From contig CAZYAI010000007.1 in assembly GCA_964645625.1 (NCBI GenBank), positions 4,839 to 68,838 on the forward strand: a stretch of DNA of 64,000 bases. Direction: 5' to 3'. The notes below the pieces were generated by a model. That model made no database searches. It was not told the origin of the DNA and was given only the letters and a program-made list of their open reading frames with translations. Source of the stretch: AB-137-C09 sp964645625 (lineage in GTDB: Bacteria > Pseudomonadota > Zetaproteobacteria > Mariprofundales > Mariprofundaceae). Below are positions 33,401 to 42,556 of the stretch, piece after piece. Both the position numbers and the translations under genes were made by a program. Positions within the stretch are counted from its first letter, which is position 1, and every line of letters starts with the position of its first letter.

Positions 33401-33524
33401 CGTAATGATTCACACCACCTCTGTTTTTTTGCCATCAAGGCGAAAGCGCGCAGTTTACGCTCTGGTAAATGAGCACTTTTAACGCTGAGGGCGGAAAAAT
33501 CAGTGGAGGGTGTGAACGATTACG
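33401..33524. repeat. 124-bp imperfect palindrome (MITE-like)
   Basis: The left arm begins CGTAATGATTCACACC (33401-33416) and the right arm ends GGTGTGAACGATTACG (33509-33524). Further in, TTTTTTGCC and CAAGGCG oppose GCGGAAAAA and CTGAGGGCGG. The single strand could fold into one long hairpin. No ORF. Intergenic between divergent genes, so it sits within their promoter region. Confidence 0.68.
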
Positions 33525-33599
33525 AGGAAACCATGATATTGACCGTCACATAAGCAAGCAATAGCTTGTTACGATGTTGATCTTTAGCTGTACCAAACG

Positions 33600-34124
33600 A
33601 TGAATACCCCTCCATTGGATCATGAGGCATATATGCGCCTTGCCTTAGCGCAAGCGGAATTGGCTGCGGCTTGTGGTGAAGTACCTGTAGGTGCGGTGTT
33701 GGTGCTAACCGATGGACAGGTTTTTGCTTCGCATAACCACCCAATCGCTGCACATGACCCCAGTGCACATGCAGAGGTTCGCGTTATTCGCCAAGCTTGC
33801 AAACAGATAAAAAACTATCGTCTAACGGGCGCGCGTTTATACGTAACCTTGGAGCCCTGTATTATGTGCGCTGGTTTGCTACTGAACAGCCGCGTTCAAC
33901 AATTATATTATGGTGCCAGTGAACCCAAAACAGGTGCTGTTGATTCCTTATACCAAGTATTATGCGATCAACGTTTAAACCATCAACTTATAGTAGAGAA
34001 AGGACTGTTAGCTGACGAATCATCTGCCCTACTCAAACATTTCTTTCGCCAACGCAGGAACAAAAAAAAGGCACCCCCGAAGGGATGCCTTGTTGAGTCA
34101 TACAGTAAACTTACTGACCGCTAA
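33600..34124 (+). CDS. tadA: tRNA-specific adenosine deaminase TadA
   Basis: 174 aa. Converts A34 to inosine in tRNA-Arg(ACG). Zinc deaminase motifs: HAEVRVIRQA (His and catalytic Glu) and LEPCIMCAGLL (PCxxC). The 3' end reads through the terminator of the opposing gene (34069-34090) and overlaps that gene's stop by 14 bases, giving an extra basic tail KKKAPPKGCLVESYSKLTDR. That tail is likely not conserved. Confidence 0.93.
   Translation: MNTPPLDHEAYMRLALAQAELAAACGEVPVGAVLVLTDGQVFASHNHPIAAHDPSAHAEVRVIRQACKQIKNYRLTGARLYVTLEPCIMCAGLLLNSRVQQLYYGASEPKTGAVDSLYQVLCDQRLNHQLIVEKGLLADESSALLKHFFRQRRNKKKAPPKGCLVESYSKLTDR
34069..34090 (-). terminator. Terminator of the repeat-rich secreted protein, inside tadA 3' end
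   Basis: On the minus strand AGGCATCCC and GGGTGCCT pair around TTCG and are followed by eight T (34062-34069). It lies 21 bases past the stop of the minus-strand gene and within the tadA coding sequence. Confidence 0.78.
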
Positions 34125-34954
34125 TTTCGCGGAAAGAGCTTCCTGAAGCACCATTACCAGCAGCACCAGCATTGTTGATCAATGTCAATGTAGGGTTAGC
34201 ACCACCTGTACTATTGTACAGTTGACCTGCACCACCAGTGATACATGTGCAGCTTACACCAGGTGTTGTCGCTGCAGCAGAGTCCTTGCTAGATTTGCCA
34301 TTGTCATCGGACTTGCCACTCTTGTCTGACTTACCGTTATCATCGGACTTACCATTATCGCCTGACTTACCATTATCGCCTGACTTACCGTTATCGCCTG
34401 ACTTACCGTTGTCGTCTGACTTGCCGTTAGATTTATTGTCATCAGACTTGCCACTCTTGTCTGACTTACCGTTGTCACTACTTGTTGTAGTGGTGGTAGT
34501 TGTGTTCACGCATGCAGGGTCACATACACACACGGTACCAGCAGGGTATGCACAGGTACTGCTAGAGCTATCATCAGACTTGTCACCTGACTTGTCGTCG
34601 GACTTGTCACCTGACTTGTCACCTGACTTGTCACCTGACTTGTCACCTGACTTGTCGGACTTATCATCAGATTTGCTAGATTTGTCATCAGACGAGCTAT
34701 CTACACAAGCACCCTCTGTATCAGNNNNNNNNNNNNNNNNNNNNNNNNNNNNNNNNNNNNNNNNNNNNNNNNNNNNNNNNNNNNNNNNNNNNNNNNNNNN
34801 NNNNNNNNNNNNNNNNNNNNNNNNCAGTTCCACCTTCACTGCTATTATGATGACAAATCGTCACCTTCTCACTCTTAGCAGAAGCGGTTGTAACACCGAA
34901 TCCCATCACCAAAAAAAGAGACAACATCAGCGATATAACTGATTTAATATACAT
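34111..34954 (-). CDS. Exported Ser/Asp/Lys/Gly-repeat protein interrupted by assembly gap
   Basis: Start ATG 34954, stop 34111-34113, with 100 N (34725-34824) inside. Signal peptide ends TASA/KSE. Just before the gap is VTICHHNSSEGGT; just after it DTEGACVDS. In similar proteins these flank a short conserved motif (ICH ... HGDxxGAC), so the gap probably hides about 15-25 codons of the same gene; frames on each side differ only because the gap length is arbitrary. Then come two blocks of SGDKSGDKS and DNGKSDDNGKS pentad repeats and Cys-rich joins (TCAYPAGTVCVCDPAC, GVSCTCITGG). Secreted or surface low-complexity protein; function unknown. Confidence 0.7.
34725..34824. other. Assembly gap (100 N)
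   Basis: Exactly 100 N, the usual placeholder for a gap of unknown length between contigs. It falls in the 5' part of the repeat-rich gene. Repetitive flanking DNA may explain the break. Confidence 0.98.
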
Positions 34955-35490
34955 ATCTTATCCTCCTAATTCACGCATTGTTGATATACATGGCGTTTAA
35001 TATAATGCGACAATGTATATTCAAGCCCTTCCGAATGTCAACCACCAAGCAGGCCTGCTGCATCATCGTGCCACACGGTAGCAACCTCCCCTCACAAAAA
35101 CTGTGATAAGCATCACAAGCAGCCACTGCCTCTACTCATTGACCACCATGTGGTCGGGGTTAGCATACCGCCGCGCTAGACAAGCCAAGATATGTAAACT
35201 GGACAGTTCATAAACCATCGTGATGATTGCATAAAGCTCCTTATTTACAAGGGCAAAAAAGCAAAAGAGGCGCGACAGTATGCATGAACCATTCAAGGTC
35301 AACGCTGACTTCGTCAGGTCAAGAAGCCGTGCAAGCCGCATGACAGCGATACTGAGCCTGCCCTCCGTGCTACACTAGCGGATGCTGAGGCAAGATTACA
35401 CGCAACTGCTTTGGCCACCCTGTACACTTGGGTACTGGTGTTGCAGCAGCGCAGCAAGTACTCGCGAACGATTCAAAAAGGTTTGATATT
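34955..35490. other. Intergenic region, 536 bases, no gene assigned
   Basis: Between divergent genes. Holds a likely promoter for the minus-strand secreted protein and the serA leader. A CTGAC-TTC-GTCAG hairpin lies at 35305-35317, within AAGGTCAACGCTGACTTCG. A 69-codon minus-strand frame (35132-35341) has no ribosome-binding site or recognisable product. An unrecognised small RNA cannot be excluded. Confidence 0.5.
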
Positions 35491-37086
35491 ATGAGTATAC
35501 CCCGCGTCTGGATTGCAGACAAAATGAGTGCCCGCGCCGCCGATGTATTTCGCGCACGCGGTGTGGAGGTCGATTACCGACCTGGTTTAAGCGATGCTGA
35601 AAAACTGGCTATTGCAGATCAATATGACGGTATTGCTGTCCGCTCATCCACCCACTTAAAAAATGACTTGTTAGCTGCGGCAAGCAAGGTCAAAGTGATT
35701 GGTCGCGCTGGCATTGGTGTCGATAATGTTGATATTGAAGCCTGCTCCCGCCGTGGTGTCGTAGTGATGAACACCCCTTTTGGCAACACCATCACCACGG
35801 CCGAATTGGCCATTGCACATATTGTCTCGGCAGCACGCATGATTCCCCACGCCAGTGCCTCAACCAAAGCTGGTTTATGGGAAAAGTCGCGCTTCATGGG
35901 CATGGAGCTAACAGGGAAAAATGCAGGTGTTATTGGTGCTGGGAATATCGGAGCTATCGTCTGCAACCGCCTAAAAGGTCTGCACATGAACGTCTATGTC
36001 TATGATCCTTTTATTTCTGATGCTCGCGCTGCCGACATGGGAGTACACAAGGTTGCAACCGTAGCTGAACTGGCATCGTTGGTGGATGTACTAACCATTC
36101 ACGTCCCATTATTGGATGTAACACGCAACCTCATTGATGAATCAATCATCGGTTTAATGAAGCCAGGTAGCATACTCGTGAACTGCGCCCGTGGTGGTAT
36201 TGTTGACGAAGCAGCGTTGTACCAAGCCTGCAAATCAGGGCATTTGCGCGCCGCAGCACTGGATGTGTATGAGCAAGAGCCAGCGCGTGACAACCCACTA
36301 TTTACTCTGGACAACGTCTATTGTACGCCACATATCGGCGCATCTACCGATGAGGCACAAGAAAATGTTGCCGTTCAAGTTGCTGAGCAAATGGCAGATT
36401 ATCTGCTGAACGGCAGCATCAGCAATGCAGTCAACGTCCCCTCCCTTTCTGGTGCTGAGGCAGAGCAACTGGCACCGTATAGCGACTTGGCACTGCGCTT
36501 AGGGCAGTTTATGGGTCAGTGGCTAGAACCAGGTTATAGTCAGGTTACCATAGAGTTTGAAGGTCACGTTGCAGGACTTAACCGTAAACCATTGATTAAC
36601 GCCGTACTACAGGGATTATTGTCCCAAAGCATGGATGAGGTCAACGCGGTAAACGCAGGAATGATCGCCCGTGAACGCGGCATTGAACTGATTGAACAAG
36701 CCCGCGAAGCATCCGACCCCTTCACCACGCTGATCCGTTTGATTGTACGCGGTGACCATGGTGAACATTGCGTTTCTGGTACACTGTTTGATGGTCACCA
36801 CCCTCGTTTAGTCAGCTTGGATCATTGCGATATCGAGCTTGCCCCCGAAGGCGAGATGATCTTCCTGCAAAACTTAGACAAACCAGGCGTCATCGCCTCC
36901 GTAGGTGCTATTTTGGCGCATTACGATATCAATATTGGGGACTTCCGCCTTGGTCGCAGCAAAAGCCATGATTACGCGGTATCGTTGGTCAGCGTCGATA
37001 CACGACCATCTGCCGAAGTATGCGAACGCCTCAACAAACTCGAAAATATGATGTGTGTACGTCATATTGCATTGGACGCGCTGTGA
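35491..37086 (+). CDS. serA: D-3-phosphoglycerate dehydrogenase
   Basis: 531 aa from ATG 35491, where homologues begin (AAAAAGG upstream). First enzyme of serine synthesis. NAD-binding GVIGAGNIGAIVCNRL, catalytic region GRAGIGVDNVDIEAC and the Arg/Glu/His triad ending TPHIGASTDEAQ. The long form has an ASB domain and a C-terminal ACT domain (LDKPGVIASVGAILA), which usually gives serine feedback. GTGA overlap couples it to hisZ. Confidence 0.95.
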   Translation: MSIPRVWIADKMSARAADVFRARGVEVDYRPGLSDAEKLAIADQYDGIAVRSSTHLKNDLLAAASKVKVIGRAGIGVDNVDIEACSRRGVVVMNTPFGNTITTAELAIAHIVSAARMIPHASASTKAGLWEKSRFMGMELTGKNAGVIGAGNIGAIVCNRLKGLHMNVYVYDPFISDARAADMGVHKVATVAELASLVDVLTIHVPLLDVTRNLIDESIIGLMKPGSILVNCARGGIVDEAALYQACKSGHLRAAALDVYEQEPARDNPLFTLDNVYCTPHIGASTDEAQENVAVQVAEQMADYLLNGSISNAVNVPSLSGAEAEQLAPYSDLALRLGQFMGQWLEPGYSQVTIEFEGHVAGLNRKPLINAVLQGLLSQSMDEVNAVNAGMIARERGIELIEQAREASDPFTTLIRLIVRGDHGEHCVSGTLFDGHHPRLVSLDHCDIELAPEGEMIFLQNLDKPGVIASVGAILAHYDINIGDFRLGRSKSHDYAVSLVSVDTRPSAEVCERLNKLENMMCVRHIALDAL

Positions 37087-38042
37087 ATACAAACAACATC
37101 CCCGTCTTGGGGCTAAATGATATTTTTGGTCAACGAAGTAGAGACTTACGCCTGCTACAAGGTCGTTTATTGGATCTGTTTGCCGACCATGACTATGAAG
37201 AGGTGATTCCACCTTTATTAGAGCGACCTGATGTACTGCTTGCAGGTGCAGGACGTTTTTTGATGGATAATACCTTAGTATTCAGTGACCCTGCCGATTA
37301 TGGGCAACTGGCTGTACGATCCGACATCACACCACAAATCGCACGCATTGCCGCCACACGCCTACAAAACGAAGCAAGTTTGCGCCTATGTTATTCTGGG
37401 CCTGTTGTGCAAGCGCGCCCTGATGTGATTGATGGCAGCCGCCAACAATGGCAAACAGGGGTGGAATACTTAGGTGATGCCTCAGAAGCTTGTGACCTTA
37501 ACATCATTCACCTAGCAGCCTTAACCATGCTAGAAGCTGGCTTTGCCGCACCGACTATACAAATCGGTCATGTCGGCATCATCCGCGCACTGTGTGCCGA
37601 AAGCACTTTGCCATTGGCTGATTGGGTCGAGCTATTACAACGCCGTTCACCTGAAGATGTCATTCATCACTTAGCCAACGAACAACTGCCTGATGCCGTT
37701 GCTCAAGCATTGATTGATCTGGCAAGTATGCAGGCTGACAGCGCATGGCTAAGCAAACACTGCCATGACTTTGGCGATGATTTTGCCAAGGCTGCACAGG
37801 CACTGCTACATATTGAGCGCGAGGCAGTTCTGCTGCTTGAAGATAACATCCACATGGTCGTAGATGCCGCACTGATGCCGCACTTTTTATACCATACTGG
37901 ACTGATTTTTAACGGTTATTCACCACAAGCTCCAACAGCAGTATTGCGTGGTGGTCGTTATGACACCATGATGGCAGCACACGGTCGAGCCATGCCTGCT
38001 GTCGGCTTCTCCTTCGATTTAATACGATGGTTAACATGGTAG
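37083..38042 (+). CDS. hisZ: ATP phosphoribosyltransferase regulatory subunit HisZ
   Basis: 319 aa with GTG start at 37083 overlapping the serA stop (GTGA). It is a histidyl-tRNA synthetase paralogue without the anticodon-binding domain: LGLNDIFGQRSRDLR, YEEVIPPLLERPD, LAVRSDITPQIARI and the C-terminal LRGGRYDTMM. It is the regulatory partner of short-form HisG in histidine synthesis. hisZ-purA order is common in proteobacteria. Confidence 0.92.
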   Translation: MNTNNIPVLGLNDIFGQRSRDLRLLQGRLLDLFADHDYEEVIPPLLERPDVLLAGAGRFLMDNTLVFSDPADYGQLAVRSDITPQIARIAATRLQNEASLRLCYSGPVVQARPDVIDGSRQQWQTGVEYLGDASEACDLNIIHLAALTMLEAGFAAPTIQIGHVGIIRALCAESTLPLADWVELLQRRSPEDVIHHLANEQLPDAVAQALIDLASMQADSAWLSKHCHDFGDDFAKAAQALLHIEREAVLLLEDNIHMVVDAALMPHFLYHTGLIFNGYSPQAPTAVLRGGRYDTMMAAHGRAMPAVGFSFDLIRWLTW

Positions 38043-38130
38043 TGTTTTCCTAAAACAAGCAATGACCTAATTAGGTATAATATTTAGGGCTGTTCCTGAA
38101 TTGGGACCCCCGACAAGTCCGAGGTACGGC

Positions 38131-39426
38131 ATGAAAAATACAATTGCAATTGGCATCCAATGGGGTGATGAAGGCAAAGGGAAAATCGTTGACCTGTTGG
38201 CTCCCCAAGCCAATGTTGTCGCGCGCTTCCAAGGTGGCCCTAATGCGGGGCACACACTGATTATTGGCACGCAAAAAACCGTGCTACACCACATCCCTTC
38301 GGGAATTTTACACGATGACACATTGTGTTTGATTGGTAACGGTACGGTAGTAGATGCTGCCGAGCTAAAGTCAGAAATTGATTTGCTGCAAGCTTCAGCG
38401 ATTCCTGTTGCCGAACGCTTGCGTGTCTCCGACCGCTGCCAACTGATTCTACCGTACCATCGCGCCTTAGATGCCGCCCGTGAAGTCGCACGCGGTAGCG
38501 AACGTATTGGCACCACAGGGCGTGGCATTGGTCCGTGTTATGAAGACAAAGCTTCGCGCCGTGGCATTCGCCTGTGCGACCTTAATGCTGCAAACCTTGA
38601 TGAACGCATTGAAACCAATTTGCACTACGTCAACTTTATGCTAACCGAGTTCCTAAAAGCAGAACCTGTAAGCCGCGAAGAAGTCGAGGAAGCACTAGAG
38701 CTGGCGCGTCAGCATGTACTGCCTTTGGCCGCCGATGTAACCATGATCTTGCATCAACAACAGCAAGCTGGCGCATGTATTCTCTTTGAAGGCGCACAAG
38801 GCACGATGCTGGATATTGACCACGGAACCTACCCCTTTGTCACCTCGTCCAACACCGTTGCCGGTGCTGCGCTGGCTGGTTTGGGCGTTGGTCCAAATGC
38901 AGCGAGTGAAATTTTAGGCATCGCCAAAGCCTATATGACGCGTGTCGGTGCAGGCCCCTTCCCAACGGAATTGTATAATGCTGATGGTATGAATGATGCC
39001 GCTGGTAAGCACATGGCAGAAGCAGGTCATGAGTTTGGCAGCACCACAGGTCGTCCACGTCGCACAGGTTGGTTTGATGCCCTTGTAACCCGTCATGCAG
39101 TACGCATCAACGGCATCACAGCACTGGCGATCACCAAACTGGATGTGTTAGATGGCTTAGATGAAGTGAAGCTATGCACAGGCTACCGTGTAGATGGCGA
39201 GCTTATTGACTACATCCCTGCTGATGCTGCCATGTTTGATCGTTGTGAACCCATCTATGAATCCATGCCTGGCTGGAAGGAATCAACGTTTGGCATCACC
39301 GATGCAGAACAATTACCCGCCGCAGCCCGCGCCTTTTTACAACGCATCGAAAATCTCTGCGAAGCACCGATTCAAATGGTCTCCACAGGTCCCGACCGCG
39401 AACACATCTGTCATATTATAGCTTAA
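38131..39426 (+). CDS. purA: Adenylosuccinate synthetase
   Basis: 431 aa from ATG 38131 (GAGG upstream). GTP-dependent ligase for IMP to adenylosuccinate in AMP synthesis. Motifs: IQWGDEGKGKIVD (P-loop-like with catalytic Asp), GPNAGHTL, RGIGPCYEDK, TTGRPRRTGWFD. A TATAAT-like -10 is present at 38075-38080. Ends convergently with aspS across a two-way terminator. Confidence 0.96.
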   Translation: MKNTIAIGIQWGDEGKGKIVDLLAPQANVVARFQGGPNAGHTLIIGTQKTVLHHIPSGILHDDTLCLIGNGTVVDAAELKSEIDLLQASAIPVAERLRVSDRCQLILPYHRALDAAREVARGSERIGTTGRGIGPCYEDKASRRGIRLCDLNAANLDERIETNLHYVNFMLTEFLKAEPVSREEVEEALELARQHVLPLAADVTMILHQQQQAGACILFEGAQGTMLDIDHGTYPFVTSSNTVAGAALAGLGVGPNAASEILGIAKAYMTRVGAGPFPTELYNADGMNDAAGKHMAEAGHEFGSTTGRPRRTGWFDALVTRHAVRINGITALAITKLDVLDGLDEVKLCTGYRVDGELIDYIPADAAMFDRCEPIYESMPGWKESTFGITDAEQLPAAARAFLQRIENLCEAPIQMVSTGPDREHICHIIA

Positions 39427-39483
39427 GTATACTAACTGATATTGCTCACGCATGGTTTTATTCGTGACTTTTTGAGTAGCAAT

Positions 39484-39532
39484 GCGTCATTGCGGACTTG
39501 ATCCGCAATACCGCATCGAGTGCGGTATGACG
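39484..39532. repeat. Palindromic intergenic repeat, inverted orientation
   Basis: GTCATTGCGGACTTGATCC, CGCAAT and CCGCATCGAGTGCGG; same family as 4431-4497 but reversed. Sits between purA and the shared terminator. Confidence 0.75.
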
Positions 39533-39547
39533 CAAAGAAACCACGAA

Positions 39548-39588
39548 ATAAAAAAGGCTGGAACCCTATGGCTCCAGCCTTTTTTATT
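39548..39588. terminator. Bidirectional terminator between purA and aspS
   Basis: GGCTGGAACC and GGCTCCAGCC pair around CTAT, with AAAAAA before and TTTTTT after. Serves purA on plus and aspS on minus. Confidence 0.9.
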
Positions 39589-39604
39589 TAACCTGAATTA
39601 TTCG

Positions 39605-41389
39605 TTACTCGGTTACAATCTTACGTCGTTTACGCAAACCCAGTTCTTGCCATTGTTTATCTGCCACTTCTGCTGGCGCATCACTCATTGGGTCGGCGGC
39701 GCGCTGTGTTTTAGGGAAGGCAATAACATCGCGAATGGATTCCGAAGCTGTCATCAAAGCCAACACGCGATCCAAACCAAAGGCCAAACCACCATGTGGC
39801 GGCGCACCAAATTGCAATGCATCAAGCAGGAAGCCAAACTTTTCACGCGCTTCTTCCTCTTCAATACCAAGTGCCGCAAATACACGCTGCTGCATTTCGG
39901 TGTCATGAATACGAATAGAACCACCACCAATCTCTGTACCGTTCCACACCAAATCATAGGCTTGAGAGTTCAAGCTTAAAGGCTCAGACTCTAATTGATC
40001 CAAGTGTTCTAGGTCTGGGGCAGTAAAAGGGTGATGCAAGGCTTGCGGACGTTTTTCTTCGGGGTTCCACTCGAACATAGGGAAGTCCACCACCCACACA
40101 AAACTTTGCTCACCTTCAGGAATCAAGCCCATATCCCGCGCCACATGCACCCGCAAATAACCCAAGGCATCATTCACAACACGGCGTTCACCAGCACCAA
40201 AGAATAAAATATCACCATCTTCAGCAGCGCAGGCTTCGAGCATGCGGTCTAAAATAGATTCAGGCAAAAACTTCACAATTGGCGACTGCAAACCAGCGGG
40301 CAGGTCTGCTTTATTATTAACCTTAATCCACGCCAAACCTTTAGCACCATAAATACCGACGAACTTGGTGTAATCATCAATCTGTTTACGACTCAACGAT
40401 GCGCCACCTGGAATACGCAGGACTTTGACCAAGCCACCCTTTTCGGCAGGCTCACGGAACACCTTAAATTCCACTTCTCGCATCAGTTCGGTAATATCCA
40501 CATGCTCCAAACCAAAGCGAATATCAGGACGGTCTAAACCATATTTATCCATCGCTTCTTGGTAAGTAATACGAGGGAATGGCGCATTCAAACTCACACC
40601 CATGCCCGCCTCAAACATGGCATTAATCAAACCTTCAGCCAACGCCATAACATCATCTTGTGATACAAAGGACATTTCCAAATCCACCTGAGTGAATTCT
40701 GGCTGGCGATCAGCACGCAGATCTTCATCACGGAAGCAACGAGCGATTTGATAATAACGATCCATACCAGCGACCATCAACAACTGTTTAAACAACTGTG
40801 GGCTTTGTGGCAGGGCATAAAAAGAACCCTGATGCACACGTGAAGGCACCAAGTAATCACGCGCTCCCTCAGGTGTAGATTTGTTTAGAATAGGCGTTTC
40901 AACTTCCAAAAAACCTTGCTGGTCAAGGTAGTTGCGCGCCGCGTGGGTTACTTTGTGGCGCAGCATCATATTACGCTGCATCACAGGGCGACGCAGATCC
41001 AAGTAACGGTATTCAAGACGATGTTGCTCACCTGTCTTGCAATCATCTTCAATAGGGAATGGTGGCGTTTCGGAACGGTTTAACACGATGATACTACGTG
41101 CTACAACTTCCACCGCACCTGTTTTTAGATTGCTATTAACGGTCTCTTCGGAACGTGCCACTACTTCACCGCTAACGGCAATCACATCTTGCTGACGCAG
41201 ACTGTGCGCCAAAGCATGAACCTCTGGCTGATCAGGATGAGCGACCACCTGTACTACACCACTGCGATCACGTACATCCAGAAAAATAACACCACCGTGG
41301 TCACGGTTGGTTTCTACCCAGCCATTCAGCTGGACGCTTTGCCCAAGCTGGCTGTCACGAAAATCACCGCAGTAGGTACGTTCACTCAT
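39605..41389 (-). CDS. aspS: Aspartyl-tRNA synthetase
   Basis: 594 aa, full-length bacterial type: OB-fold anticodon domain (1-105), GAD insertion (about 280-420), class II catalytic domain with PEGARDYLVP, FRDEDLRADRQPEFTQVD and GLAFGLDRVLAL. His31 in RDHGG corresponds to the residue linked with non-discriminating AspRS, which also aspartylates tRNA-Asn in organisms using GatCAB. Predicted, not proven. Convergent with purA. Confidence 0.95.
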   Translation of the reverse strand: MSERTYCGDFRDSQLGQSVQLNGWVETNRDHGGVIFLDVRDRSGVVQVVAHPDQPEVHALAHSLRQQDVIAVSGEVVARSEETVNSNLKTGAVEVVARSIIVLNRSETPPFPIEDDCKTGEQHRLEYRYLDLRRPVMQRNMMLRHKVTHAARNYLDQQGFLEVETPILNKSTPEGARDYLVPSRVHQGSFYALPQSPQLFKQLLMVAGMDRYYQIARCFRDEDLRADRQPEFTQVDLEMSFVSQDDVMALAEGLINAMFEAGMGVSLNAPFPRITYQEAMDKYGLDRPDIRFGLEHVDITELMREVEFKVFREPAEKGGLVKVLRIPGGASLSRKQIDDYTKFVGIYGAKGLAWIKVNNKADLPAGLQSPIVKFLPESILDRMLEACAAEDGDILFFGAGERRVVNDALGYLRVHVARDMGLIPEGEQSFVWVVDFPMFEWNPEEKRPQALHHPFTAPDLEHLDQLESEPLSLNSQAYDLVWNGTEIGGGSIRIHDTEMQQRVFAALGIEEEEAREKFGFLLDALQFGAPPHGGLAFGLDRVLALMTASESIRDVIAFPKTQRAADPMSDAPAEVADKQWQELGLRKRRKIVTE

Positions 41390-41614
41390 ATTCTATTCTC
41401 CAATCAATCCCGATTCAGGGCGGCGGAGGATAACCATCTAAACGCAAGCAGCAAATCCTTTATGATCGTTATGGCTTATATTCAGTGCGCCATAATTTTC
41501 ACAAGAGGCTTTGACAGCACCCTCTTTGTCTGCATCATACACAATAACATTACCGCCATGTAGCCTGACACTGGTAAAGCATCGTAATGGCGACACATAA
41601 AGAAGGAGAAAACT

Positions 41615-42169
41615 ATGGCATTAGTTGCATCAATTCATGTCGATCAGGGTTGGCAATTGCCAGACCTCACGGCACAAGACTTGGCAGGAAACTCCCGCCA
41701 CCTGCGTGATTTCATGGGTGAAAAAGGTTTATTGGTCGTATTCACCTGCAATCATTGCCCCTATGCGATTGCTGTATGGCCGCGTTTAATGCGTCACGCG
41801 GCAACGTTACGAGCGCAAGGCATTGCGACGATCGCCATCAACCCCAACATTCACCCTGATTTCCCACAAGATTCGATCCCAGCCATGCAAGAGAAGGTCG
41901 AAGAATGGGGCATTGATTTCCCCTACTTGGCAGATGAAAGTCAAGAAGTAGCGCGTAGCTTCCAAGCACAATGCACCCCTGATTTATACCTATTCAATGC
42001 CGATCAGGCACTGTATTACCACGGACGCATCGATGACTACTGGAAGGATGAAGCAAAAGTCAGCAAACAAGAACTGCTACCCGCAGCAGAACAGATGCTA
42101 GCTGGCAAAACAGCACCGCAAGTGCAACACCCAACCATTGGATGTTCGATTAAGTGGCTGGATGAATAA
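41615..42169 (+). CDS. Thioredoxin-fold (AhpC/TSA-like) protein
   Basis: 184 aa, no signal peptide. Contains FTCNHCPYAIAVWPRL, a Cys-x-x-Cys motif typical of the PRX-like1 redoxin group, then NPNIHPDFPQDSIPAM and TPDLYLFNADQALYYHGRIDD. Likely a cytoplasmic thiol-disulfide protein; electron donor unknown. Preceded by AGAAGGAGAA and followed by a two-way terminator. Confidence 0.87.
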   Translation: MALVASIHVDQGWQLPDLTAQDLAGNSRHLRDFMGEKGLLVVFTCNHCPYAIAVWPRLMRHAATLRAQGIATIAINPNIHPDFPQDSIPAMQEKVEEWGIDFPYLADESQEVARSFQAQCTPDLYLFNADQALYYHGRIDDYWKDEAKVSKQELLPAAEQMLAGKTAPQVQHPTIGCSIKWLDE

Positions 42170-42192
42170 CTGAAGTCCCATAATCAAAGCAC

Positions 42193-42226
42193 AAAAAAAG
42201 GAGCGGTAAGACCGCTCCTTTTTTAT
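42193..42226. terminator. Bidirectional terminator
   Basis: GGAGCGGT / ACCGCTCC around AAG (42200-42218), preceded by seven A and followed by six T. Ends the redoxin gene on plus and the two exported-protein genes on minus. Confidence 0.92.
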
Positions 42227-42240
42227 TCTAGCAGGGATGA

Positions 42241-42543
42241 TTACAGCTCATCGCTGCCGCTATCGCCACTGCCGCCTTCGCCTTCGCTTCCACTGCTACC
42301 AGCATTTTGATCGGTTTTAATCGTTTCTGCTGGTGCATTTTGATCCGTATCAATCGTTGCTGGTGCAGTCGGTCCACCAGCTGGTGCAGTCGATGTTGAC
42401 ATAGGCGTAAAGCCACCGCCAACAGCACTACTACTACCTGTACTAACCCCACCACTCACTGGCAAAGCACCAGCGAATACTAAAGAGCTTCCAGCCATAG
42501 ACATCGCTGCTAAAAGTACAATATTTCTTACTGTTTTCTTCAT
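42241..42543 (-). CDS. Small exported low-complexity protein
   Basis: 100 aa. Signal peptide ends VFA/GAL. The mature part is Gly/Ser/Thr/Pro-rich, includes two TIDTDQNAP-like repeats, and ends with acidic SGSEGEGGSGDSGSDEL. No cysteine. Fourteen bases after the beta-barrel-like protein gene, so co-transcribed. Probably surface or extracellular; role unknown. Confidence 0.68.
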   Translation of the reverse strand: MKKTVRNIVLLAAMSMAGSSLVFAGALPVSGGVSTGSSSAVGGGFTPMSTSTAPAGGPTAPATIDTDQNAPAETIKTDQNAGSSGSEGEGGSGDSGSDEL

Positions 42544-42556
42544 ATGTTACAACTCC

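Noticed and set aside
34238..34942. Long plus-strand frame rich in Leu-Pro-Ser-Asp repeats
   Set aside because: Antisense shadow of the pentad-repeat gene; such repeats keep several frames open.
35291..35340. SRP-type RNA suggested by GTCAGGTCAAGAAGC
   Set aside because: The conserved GGAA loop and AAGCAGCC sequence are missing.
35132..35341. 69-codon minus-strand frame before serA
   Set aside because: No ribosome-binding site or recognisable sequence pattern; start lies in a hairpin-rich region.
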